In this document: positions 51,192 through 58,751 of the stretch, piece by piece
Numbering within the stretch: position 1 is the stretch's first letter
Layout: every line of letters begins with the position of its first letter
Assembly (NCBI GenBank): GCA_026014465.1
Contig: JAOZID010000004.1
Span: 248,001 to 312,000, forward strand
DNA from: Candidatus Bathyarchaeota archaeon
GTDB lineage: Archaea; Thermoproteota; Bathyarchaeia; Bathyarchaeales; Bathycorpusculaceae
DNA length: 64,000 nt
Direction: 5' to 3'
The notes under the pieces: model-generated
Told to the model about the DNA's origin: nothing
Seen by the model: the letters and a program-made list of their open reading frames with translations, nothing else
Database searches by the model: none
Made by a program: the position numbers and the translations under genes

Positions 51192-53507
51192 ATGTCAGCT
51201 ATTGAAACCAACATTTTTGAAGGACAGATACCAGCTAACATACCCTGCTGTGTAATAAACCTCAGGCTACCAAGCATTAATGATATCACAGAACAAGGGC
51301 AGTTCATAAAAGAAGCACATAGGCTCATTAGGAAGCGGGCGAACGGTTTTCTGGATGGAGAAAACATTTACTGTTTGGACGGCCCCGATTTAATTAAAGA
51401 AGACCTCAAACCGCTCTTAGACAAGTATGCAGACTTTGACATACTAAACCAATATCAGACAACACTTCAGGTTACAACTGATTTGCGCATAATTAGAAAC
51501 CTTTTGTATTACTGGTTTGAGGACTTCATGGGCAAAAGGGGATATGCTGTGCGTTTTCGCCGTAGTGGCGACAGAATAGCTGTTCCGTCTTTTGAAACTT
51601 TACACTATAATGAGACAGAATACAAGCTAGTAGAGTACACTGAAGGCAACAGAACACCTGTGCGCCTTGTTGAAAGCTTTTTCTATAGACTGAATATATT
51701 GGCTGGTGGCAAGATTAGCCTAGTAATAGATCCCAAGCTTCAGGTACTTATCCCCTTTAGCAGCGCTTCACCAGAGGTGTTAGCAAACACATACCTTGCT
51801 GTTATCTGCATGCAAGACTCAAGTGAGAGTGGCGGCTGTGAACTGCTTCGCGGTGGGGCTATGAAGTTTGTAGGCTTAGTTGATGACCCAGGGCTACCTA
51901 AAACTAACTGCGTAAAGACAGCAAAACAGTTCTGTGAAGTTGAAGATGTAAAACGGCAACAAAAGATAGTTCTGCCAGCGAACATACTGTTTATTGAAGG
52001 ACACCCTGCCAATCTCGGCATCTATTCAATAGTAAAAAATAGAGCACTTAAAAAATCCATTGACAGACGGAACCTGACGTTGGCTTTTGTTAATCATCTT
52101 GCTGAAGGCAAACCAGCTATTGAGGTTCCATTTGGCTCGACCCATATCGATATTCAATGCAGCTCAAAAGTACTGCCTATAGGCGAAGCAAAGACATCGG
52201 AGGCTTTGGGACAAGCAAAGTTCATCGGGGAACCCAAGGTTGTAGTTACAAACGCACCCATGTATGTCAATGCTAAAACTGCGTTAGAGCAAGATGGACC
52301 TTATTCAAGAAATAACCCGCGGACATCCTATCATCCAGAAACAATTACTCTTCATGTCATATGTCCTGCCCCATCCGAGCAGCAGGCTAGGACTTTCATC
52401 AGATACCTAACGCAAGGTTGTACAGGCTTTGCAGGTTTCTCTTCCTCTAAGGGGCCATTCTATTCAAATCTAACCGCACTCTACTATCCGATAGCCAACA
52501 CTTCAACAATAAACTATAGATCGCAACTCTCAACGCTTCGAACAAAGATAGACGGGAAAAGCCACATCGCGTTTGTCATTCTCCCAGACTATTCAACCGC
52601 ATACTTTGAGCTGAAAGCTTTATGCTATCAGCATGGCTTTGCATCTCAGTTTGTAAAGGAAAGCACAATAAGAAGAGCTAACGCAGACCGCTGGATTTCA
52701 TTTTTACTTTGGAACTTCGCTATATCGCTGTATGCTAAAGCTGGTGGGACGCCTTGGAAGATTGATAATAGCCTTCTACAGCATACAGACTGCTATATTG
52801 GGATACAGACAAAAATACAGCAGGCCAACCGTTTTTCGCCTAGCAGTTTCTTTGTGGGCACAGCAGACATCTTCAACTCCATGGGTGAGTACATCTCATG
52901 TGCACTGCATCAGGGCATGAGTGAGAGTTTCGACAGCTTGCATGTTGATTCAGCGTTTATGAAAAATCTGATCGCAGGTACGGTTGAGCGGTATCGCTCA
53001 GAGGTAGGTGTACTTCCAAGAAGGATAATTATTCATCGTCAGCTCGAATTTGATAGAAGAGAACGTACAGGAATTTATGAAGGTCTTAAGGAAGCGGGTG
53101 CTTCTTGTCCATGTATACTGGTGCATCTGCAGGAAGGGCATCACTACCGAGGTTATGCATTAGACTCTTCCGACTTTGTTGCCGATCGATCTACATATTT
53201 CACCTTAGGCAAAAAAAGCGTGCTTCTATTCACTACTGGTAAAAGTCAAGGAAAGTATGAAGGTGGACTAGGTACACCTAAACCAACACAAGTGAACATA
53301 TCTCTTCTAAACTCAAAAGACCAGATAGATGAAAAAGAGATAGAAAACGTGTGCAAAAGCATACTAGGGTTCACAAGGCTCCGATGGAATACCACTCGAA
53401 TGGGTGTAAGAAGGCCACTAACAACCTTTGCTGCTGACAAGATAGGGGAAATGGCAAAAAGCGGATTTGCATACCTTCAATATCGTGACATACGAGATTT
53501 CCTTTAA
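51192..53507 (+). CDS. Long prokaryotic Argonaute with inactive PIWI domain
   Basis: 771 residues, with GGAGAATAATC before the ATG. The MID domain is at ~455-500: HIAFVILPDYSTAYFELKAL then GFASQFV, with Lys475 and Gln486 in the guide 5'-end pocket. The PIWI domain follows with NFAISLYAKAGGTPWKI (508-524) and HTDCYIGIQT, where the first catalytic Asp is replaced (Gln539). RRIIIHRQLEF likewise has Gln617 for the usual Asp (HRD). So slicer activity should be absent. The N-terminal 450 residues resemble long-B N/L1/L2 regions; a PAZ domain was not resolved. It should sense invading nucleic acid by guide pairing and signal to the membrane-helix partner. Confidence 0.85.
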   Translation: MSAIETNIFEGQIPANIPCCVINLRLPSINDITEQGQFIKEAHRLIRKRANGFLDGENIYCLDGPDLIKEDLKPLLDKYADFDILNQYQTTLQVTTDLRIIRNLLYYWFEDFMGKRGYAVRFRRSGDRIAVPSFETLHYNETEYKLVEYTEGNRTPVRLVESFFYRLNILAGGKISLVIDPKLQVLIPFSSASPEVLANTYLAVICMQDSSESGGCELLRGGAMKFVGLVDDPGLPKTNCVKTAKQFCEVEDVKRQQKIVLPANILFIEGHPANLGIYSIVKNRALKKSIDRRNLTLAFVNHLAEGKPAIEVPFGSTHIDIQCSSKVLPIGEAKTSEALGQAKFIGEPKVVVTNAPMYVNAKTALEQDGPYSRNNPRTSYHPETITLHVICPAPSEQQARTFIRYLTQGCTGFAGFSSSKGPFYSNLTALYYPIANTSTINYRSQLSTLRTKIDGKSHIAFVILPDYSTAYFELKALCYQHGFASQFVKESTIRRANADRWISFLLWNFAISLYAKAGGTPWKIDNSLLQHTDCYIGIQTKIQQANRFSPSSFFVGTADIFNSMGEYISCALHQGMSESFDSLHVDSAFMKNLIAGTVERYRSEVGVLPRRIIIHRQLEFDRRERTGIYEGLKEAGASCPCILVHLQEGHHYRGYALDSSDFVADRSTYFTLGKKSVLLFTTGKSQGKYEGGLGTPKPTQVNISLLNSKDQIDEKEIENVCKSILGFTRLRWNTTRMGVRRPLTTFAADKIGEMAKSGFAYLQYRDIRDFL

Positions 53508-53594
53508 CTTTTTTTGTTTTCGCTTTCTGCAGAACACTACAGATGGCGATGACTTTCTTTGAGCTTTTAACTTGCCGTATACATTGTCACGTTT

Positions 53595-53630
53595 ACGATA
53601 TTATCGCATTTTGGCTCTCAAGCTATTTGA
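53595..53630 (+). repeat. Provirus repeat, copy 3 (right of Argonaute module)
   Basis: ACGATATTATCGCATTTTGG then CTCTCAAGC-T-ATTTGA matches copies 1 and 2 around the GATATTATCG and GGCTCTCAAGC blocks but diverges after that. In frame it reads YDIIAFWLSSY, compared with FDTVVFGLSSH and LDIIVFRLSSH. It lies about 90 bases after the Argonaute stop and about 20 before the connector gene start. No copy was seen left of the Argonaute module. Confidence 0.55.
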
Positions 53631-53650
53631 ACTCTCAGCAGCAATGGTTT

Positions 53651-54013
53651 ATGGGATGTAGCTTGGCTGTTACCTCTATTGAGGACGTTAGGGATGTTCT
53701 CCATCTAAGCGAATCGGATATTTCTGATGCTAAAGTTCTAAAGATGATTAAGCGTGCAAAGGTCACTTTAGAGCTTGAGCTCTCTGCTAATGTTGACTAC
53801 CAAAACTGCACTGAAGCACAAAAAGAAGCCATCACCGTTTTGGCAGCCATTTACGCAGTCTGCTATTTGACTGGCGGTTCAGCAATCGGGGTAAACTTCA
53901 GCGTCGGTGACCTGAGCAGTTTAACCTCAGCCCTTCCAAGTTTAACAGTTTTGCAGACCGAATTCGAGCGAATTCTCGCTAGCCTCAAAGAGCCATATGT
54001 GGGAGGCGTGTAG
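53651..54013 (+). CDS. Head-tail connector (gp6/adaptor-like)
   Basis: 120 residues from the ATG at 53651 (a TTG at 53663 is possible). SIEDVRDVLHLSESDISDAKVLKMIKRAKVTLELEL is the helical pattern of small head-tail adaptors such as HK97 gp6, and the position before head-closure and tail genes agrees. Before the Argonaute module was inserted it would have followed portal directly. Confidence 0.65.
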   Translation: MGCSLAVTSIEDVRDVLHLSESDISDAKVLKMIKRAKVTLELELSANVDYQNCTEAQKEAITVLAAIYAVCYLTGGSAIGVNFSVGDLSSLTSALPSLTVLQTEFERILASLKEPYVGGV

Positions 54014-54015
54014 CC

Positions 54016-55407
54016 ATGGGCACCGTTCCTGAAGCCTATTACCAATTTGTCATGGACTACGCACCCTATGTTTACGTTATACCACCGAGTACACCAGACC
54101 CAGCCTTCGGTAAGGGCGCTTTAGCGGCTAGCTTTGCCATAGACTTTCTCTGTGAAGCCTACTCTGCCCCACAATTTAAGGACAGAAAAGCAGAAATCTA
54201 CGCCAAAGTCGTGAGTTTAACCGATTGGGTTCTAACACAACAATGCACCGACCCAGCAAAGAAGGCTTATGGCGGCTTCAAAAGCGCAGAAGAAAGCACA
54301 TACTATTACAGCGTCGATGCCTGCCGAGTCATTCCTTCTCTTTTGAGAAGTTACGAGCTAACCGGCAATACCGCCTATTTGGATGTAGCAAAGTTAGCAG
54401 GCGGAACTTTCCTTAAAACCATGCAGGACCAGCAGGCCTACGGCGGCTTCGCAAGAGCCGTCACGATTGGCGATGCGTGGCTTCTGCAACTGGACGTTGA
54501 ATGCCTCTATGGCTTAATCGGTTTAAAGCTGCTAGCCGAAAAATATGACGTCCCAAACTTTGCAGTCTATAACAGCATCATAAGCAAGGCAATAGGCTTT
54601 CTTAGAGCTGGTTTTGAGAATCTTTGGCTAAACTATGACCCTGCAGATGGCAAATGGCACAGAGTAGGTTTAACCGAGAATGAGGTTTACGATGACCCCT
54701 TCGCCTACGCTCTGCTCGGTGTGTATGCGGTTGAGGGCTGGAGTGTTAGCTGCCAAAAAGTCTACAACGCCCTAAACAACATTCGAGCTAGCGCAAAGTA
54801 TCCAGCTTATGACCCTGCAGTGTGTTGGGCTGGCTACATAGACGTCATTAGCCGATTCTCAGCATGCGACTATTACGACGCCGTCACAAGCGGTATTCTA
54901 TGGAAAATACGCCAAAACCACGATAAGCCAAGCCTAAAACTCAGTGTAGAAGTCATCGGCAAACATGCAGATGAATTCATGTTTTGGGGGGCCAAACACA
55001 CAGACTACAGCTATGTCGAAAACAAACATGCAGTGGTCACAGTTTGCTGGCTAGCCGAGCTATTCCTCCATTACGAGGAACCAGTAACCCAGTTCACCAA
55101 GATTCTAAAGAGCAAAGGCGAAACAGTCACGCTTTATCCTGTTCGAGAAGCCGCTGCAACTGTGGCTTATGGTGAACCTTTGGATTTGCTAGCCGTTGTT
55201 TCTTCTATTAAAGCCGAGCAGGTGATGATTGAAGCAGGCTACTACCTGAACGACTACTTGTCCGTCTACACGTTTCTCCCAGTTAGGGTTCATGACAAAA
55301 TCAGACGTCAAGGCGAAGACTACGAAATCCAAACCGTAACGCCCTTCACGTTTGCGAACCAGCGGTTCTACTTCAAAAGCACAGCAAGGAGGCTAATCGC
55401 AAGTTGA
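54016..55407 (+). CDS. Fusion of alpha/alpha-toroid domain with head-closure-like domain
   Basis: 463 residues, 2 bases after the connector. Residues ~1-340 form helical repeats with YGGF and GGFARA turns (KKAYGGFKSAEESTYYYSVDACRVIPSLLRSY, KTMQDQQAYGGFARAVTIGDAWLLQLDVE), resembling alpha/alpha-6 barrel glycosidase-like folds. The last ~100 residues (VREAAATVAYGEPLDLLAVV, PVRVHDKIRRQGEDYEIQTV) look like a head-closure/stopper domain. A carbohydrate-active-like toroid on a neck protein is unusual. No catalytic residues could be assigned. Confidence 0.55.
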   Translation: MGTVPEAYYQFVMDYAPYVYVIPPSTPDPAFGKGALAASFAIDFLCEAYSAPQFKDRKAEIYAKVVSLTDWVLTQQCTDPAKKAYGGFKSAEESTYYYSVDACRVIPSLLRSYELTGNTAYLDVAKLAGGTFLKTMQDQQAYGGFARAVTIGDAWLLQLDVECLYGLIGLKLLAEKYDVPNFAVYNSIISKAIGFLRAGFENLWLNYDPADGKWHRVGLTENEVYDDPFAYALLGVYAVEGWSVSCQKVYNALNNIRASAKYPAYDPAVCWAGYIDVISRFSACDYYDAVTSGILWKIRQNHDKPSLKLSVEVIGKHADEFMFWGAKHTDYSYVENKHAVVTVCWLAELFLHYEEPVTQFTKILKSKGETVTLYPVREAAATVAYGEPLDLLAVVSSIKAEQVMIEAGYYLNDYLSVYTFLPVRVHDKIRRQGEDYEIQTVTPFTFANQRFYFKSTARRLIAS

Positions 55408-56420
55408 GCGAGTGCGAGAACCCAGTCATAACAGTTCTGCGATTAATCGAGTCCCGAATAAGAGTTGTCAAAGACGATGGCGGCTTAGCCCGTGTCCTTT
55501 GCTCTCAGGCCAATTATGACAGGGAACTGCTCAAAGACTACGACGCCCAAATCACCGTCTCCAAAACCTCTGAACCTTGCCAAGCGCAGAAGCACACCTT
55601 AGACGGCAAGCTTAGACGCCGAATCTACTCTTTGCGAGCAACCATAGTAACCATCGACAAGCCATCTCCGAATGCAGATGTCGGCAGAGTCATGCGCGAT
55701 AAAGTCCTTGAGCAGGTGCTGTTGATTATTCCTGAGAACCGCAATCTGCCCTATCGAACGATCTATAATTTTTACCCGCTGGATTCCACATCGACAACTC
55801 ACAAAGCCTATGACGCTCAAGGCGCAGTCGAATTTGAGCCTTCAAACGTTGCCTGGGCAGAACTGCCAAATACTGAATACTCCAAGCTCTGGGGAAGCGA
55901 CGATGCTAGGTACTCTAAAAGCGCAAATGGAGCTGGCGAGTTTGCGTTTATGCTTTTCCGCTTCAAAATCGGCGTAAAAGCTGGCGAAAGCCGTAATGAG
56001 CCAAGGAAACAGTGCATTAAGCGCATTTTACTGGCGTTTGAAGGTTTTGGGCTTGCTCCATTAGGAAATGGCGTTACCATAAAGGTCTGGGACAACAACT
56101 CAGGTGCGTGGGGTAATGCACAAAGCGGCAGTTTAGCAACAGACGAAACCCTAAGCATCAGCCTCACAGAAAACCTAACCAACTATGTCGATGCCGATGG
56201 CTACCTCTACCTAATGGCACGGACAACCAACCCGTCAGATGGAGTTTCGCCCGCCGTTTTGTATTGCGATTTTGTTCAGGCAACCGTTGACGTTAGGGGC
56301 ATAACGTTCTGCGATATTCAGAGTTACCGAGACGTCGATGTCGTTGACGTGAAGCCGTTTCTCTACAAAGAAGAAATCGTAATTGTGGCTTGGCTCTTCG
56401 AGTCCATAGCTATCTCATAG
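55404..56420 (+). CDS. Neck/tail-terminator-like protein with C-terminal beta-sandwich
   Basis: 338 residues from a TTG overlapping the previous stop. Residues 1-130 include LRLIESRIRVVKDDGG and an alternating beta/alpha pattern with RDKVLEQVLLIIPENRN, as in tail-completion proteins. Residues ~150-310 are a beta-sandwich (FKIGVKAGESRNEP, ILLAFEGFGLAPLGNGVTIKVWDNNSGAWGNAQSG, TNYVDADGYLYLMARTT) resembling carbohydrate-binding or decorating domains. Function inferred from gene order. Confidence 0.5.
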   Translation: MSECENPVITVLRLIESRIRVVKDDGGLARVLCSQANYDRELLKDYDAQITVSKTSEPCQAQKHTLDGKLRRRIYSLRATIVTIDKPSPNADVGRVMRDKVLEQVLLIIPENRNLPYRTIYNFYPLDSTSTTHKAYDAQGAVEFEPSNVAWAELPNTEYSKLWGSDDARYSKSANGAGEFAFMLFRFKIGVKAGESRNEPRKQCIKRILLAFEGFGLAPLGNGVTIKVWDNNSGAWGNAQSGSLATDETLSISLTENLTNYVDADGYLYLMARTTNPSDGVSPAVLYCDFVQATVDVRGITFCDIQSYRDVDVVDVKPFLYKEEIVIVAWLFESIAIS

Positions 56421-56437
56421 TCACAGGTGAAAACAAG

Positions 56438-57300
56438 ATGGTAGATACCTATCACTCTGACCAAGAAAAGTTCTACTATGTCACCGAAGGCTCTTTCGGT
56501 GTTGTTCCAGTGAGTCCAGCGATGCTTGGGCACTCCTGCAGCAGCCTAGACCCGGACATAAACCCAAACAACATCAAAGTAGCAGGCACAGGCTCAATTG
56601 ATGTTGTCGCTCTCAAGCGTGGGCTAAGACAACCGCTGCTAAAACTAAAGTACCTAATCCCCTCTGACTCGCCCATCAACCTGCTGCAGTACGTCAAACA
56701 GGAACTCAACCTAGCCTATCTCTGCAGGTGCTCTACTACAAAGACAAATTCGCTTTCGCCACTGACATCATAAGCTTGCTCTACAAGGGCGCACGCTTCA
56801 ACAAAGCCACCCTAACATGCGATATAGACGGGCTTTTGGAGTGCGAGGCGGAATTCCCCAGTCAAGACGTAGAGGTCACAGCCGCCAAGATTGCAAACGC
56901 CACCTACACCGAATACTCAGGCGCTGTCTCAGGCAGCGAAAGCTACGTGAAAATCGGCGGCATAGCCTGCGAGCGGATTACTTCTTGGAAACTACAAATT
57001 GACAACTCATGCAAAGCTGTCCCAGTTATACGGTCAACAAACGGGCACTTAGCCAAGTACCTGACATGGGGCAAGCGGCTTCTAACTGGAGAACTCAATT
57101 TTGAGTTTGAGAGCAAACAGGAAGCTGACGAAATCTTAGCTGACACTGAAAAGACAAGCTTGGAATTTGGGCTTGGCGGAGCAAACAAAGTTAACGTTGA
57201 GCACACCAAATGGGCTGATTTTTCGTTGAGCGGCAAATCAGAGGACCTAATCTACGCTAAGGTTCCGTTTACGGCTAGAGGACCGCTTAGCATCTTATAG
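56438..57300 (+). CDS. Tail tube protein, split by a frameshift
   Basis: The first part starts at ATG 56438: residues 1-~95 include KFYYVTEGSFGVVPVSPAML, the usual start of tail tube proteins (e-G-s-F-G-x-x-P). The frame then ends falsely at 56773, while the frame entering near 56722 goes on with LQVLYYKDKFAFATDII to 57300. A -1 change around 56717-56727 joins them into ~287 residues. No slippery heptamer was found, so a sequence error or a real mutation is more likely than programmed recoding. It lies directly before the tail chaperone, as expected. Confidence 0.65.
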
Positions 57301-57317
57301 TCACGGAGGAAAGAGAA

Positions 57318-57782
57318 ATGAAAACCGAAAAATTGGAGATTGATGGACGCTTCGGCGAAGAATACCAGGGCACATATACCTTCGCTGAAATCACATGGGC
57401 AAAAAGAAACCGCATAATCCAAAAGCACACTAAATACAACAAGCTGTCCGGCGACGTTGAAAGCAGCGACTTCATAGCCATCCAAGCAGAAACCATCATC
57501 GCAAGCATGCATGGGCAACCTCAAAGCCACCCAATAACGCTTGAGAAGCTATTGGGAGAAGAAGATGGCGTTCCCATTGAGCTTGGGGAGCTTTTTTCTA
57601 AGGCTGTCAACAAGCTTAACGGCATGTCGCGGGAGGACCTGCGTTTTTTACTAGAGCAATTAGACGAGGAAAGCCGCACAGCTCTCTTGTCGAGTTTAGG
57701 CTATGTCAAAGCTTCGGCTGGACACCAACAGAACTTGCCAAGCAGCCAGCCCGAACAGTGCAGGAGTTCTGCCACATCTTGA
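57318..57782 (+). CDS. Tail assembly chaperone (gpG-like)
   Basis: 154 residues following tail tube by 17 bases, with GGAGGAAAGAG upstream. The N-terminal part (EIDGRFGEEYQGTYTFAEITWAKRNRIIQKHTKYN) and position fit tail assembly chaperones. The last ~20 residues after SSLGYV look like frameshift read-through, since the -1 frame continues in typical chaperone sequence (FGWTPTEL, see 57713-57847). Confidence 0.65.
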   Translation: MKTEKLEIDGRFGEEYQGTYTFAEITWAKRNRIIQKHTKYNKLSGDVESSDFIAIQAETIIASMHGQPQSHPITLEKLLGEEDGVPIELGELFSKAVNKLNGMSREDLRFLLEQLDEESRTALLSSLGYVKASAGHQQNLPSSQPEQCRSSATS

Positions 57783-57847
57783 ATGTGATGGATGAAATGG
57801 CTGAGGAAGAAAAACGAAAGGCGGAGCGTGAAGCAAGACGGCAATAG
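57713..57847 (+). CDS. -1-frame extension of the tail chaperone (gpGT-like)
   Basis: In the -1 frame relative to 57318-57782 the sequence reads FGWTPTELAKQPARTVQEFC and on to EEEKRKAEREARRQ-stop (57847). FGWTP-E-L is the common opening of the T part of tail chaperones made by programmed frameshifting. This frame has no start codon of its own here and is open well upstream. No canonical X-XXY-YYZ site was found, so the exact slip site is unknown. Confidence 0.55.
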   Translation, partial: FGWTPTELAKQPARTVQEFCHILNVMDEMAEEEKRKAEREARRQ

Positions 57848-57870
57848 AAGTAACCTTCGACATTCAAGGC

Positions 57871-58206
57871 GTGGAAGAATTCAAAGCGGCTATGCAGAGG
57901 TTTGATTCAGGCATGCAGCGACAGGTTCATAGCTTTTTGGTTAGCTGGGCTGCTGACGTCAAAGCTGAAGCCATGCGCCTTGTTCCTGTCCGCACAGGTT
58001 ATCTTCGAAGTACCATCTATGCGAAGATTCAAGAATGGGTAGCTGAAATCGGCGCAGACGCCACTTATGCATTGTTTGTGGAATTGGGCACTAAGTACAT
58101 GCAGGCGCAACCCTATCTTTACCCAACCATCCAAGAGTACCTTCCCCAACTGGAAACTGTCATCACTGCAGCTATTGAGCAAGCTAAAGCGGAGGCTGGA
58201 CTTTGA
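57871..58206 (+). CDS. HK97 gp10-like minor tail/neck protein
   Basis: 111 residues from a GTG; an extension to 57844 without a standard start codon would add IEVTFDIQG, which looks native. The family pattern is clear: EFKAAMQRF, LVPVRTGYLRSTIYAKI, GADATYALFVELGTKYMQAQPYLYPTI, the hallmark R-T-G-x-L-R-x-S and E-x-G-T-x-x-M-x-A-x-P-f-l motifs. It normally sits at the head-tail junction. Confidence 0.82.
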   Translation: MEEFKAAMQRFDSGMQRQVHSFLVSWAADVKAEAMRLVPVRTGYLRSTIYAKIQEWVAEIGADATYALFVELGTKYMQAQPYLYPTIQEYLPQLETVITAAIEQAKAEAGL

Positions 58207-58751
58207 GTTTTCGTGAAATTGCTGTAACTATTCGGGCGGTTAATCGTGCCAGCAATGAGTTTGGCAGAATTAAAACTGACGCTGAAGCCCTAAGTGCCCG
58301 TATTAAGAGTTTGGGCGCTGCCATGGCTGGTATCGGCGCTTCAGGCATGGCTATTGGCTACATCGCCAATCAATTCGGATTGCTCGACGACGCCCAAACT
58401 AAAACGTTCAACTCGGCGATGATGGTTGTCACGGCTATGGGTGCATTCATGACCACTAGCGTAGGCGTGGCTGTTGCCCAAAAAGTCTACTCAGCCGCTT
58501 GCTGGGTCGCCACCGCTGCACAGAACGCCCTAAACATCAGTTACGGCACCTTCTTGGCTCTAACTGGAGTGGGTATCGCTGTAATAGCGGCTGCTGCAGT
58601 TGCAATGTACAGCTTTGCCAGCAGCATGAATACGGCAACGTCAAGCATGCAGAACTTCAACTCCACAGCCAGCCAAACCACTACCGCGACTCGGGGCATC
58701 GTGCGATCTGGTGACATGGCGATCTATCGCCAAGGAGTCGAGGACACATGA
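58203..58751 (+). CDS. Very short tape measure-like protein
   Basis: 182 residues from a TTG overlapping the previous stop. SFREIAVTIRAVNRASNEFGRIKTDAEALSARI is a usual start of tape measure proteins, followed by Gly/Ala-rich hydrophobic helices (ASGMAIGYIANQFGLL, LTGVGIAVIAAAAVAMYSF). Tape measure proteins set tail length and usually exceed 500 residues, so this would give a very short tail or be a truncated form. It overlaps the baseplate gene. Confidence 0.65.
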   Translation: MSFREIAVTIRAVNRASNEFGRIKTDAEALSARIKSLGAAMAGIGASGMAIGYIANQFGLLDDAQTKTFNSAMMVVTAMGAFMTTSVGVAVAQKVYSAACWVATAAQNALNISYGTFLALTGVGIAVIAAAAVAMYSFASSMNTATSSMQNFNSTASQTTTATRGIVRSGDMAIYRQGVEDT

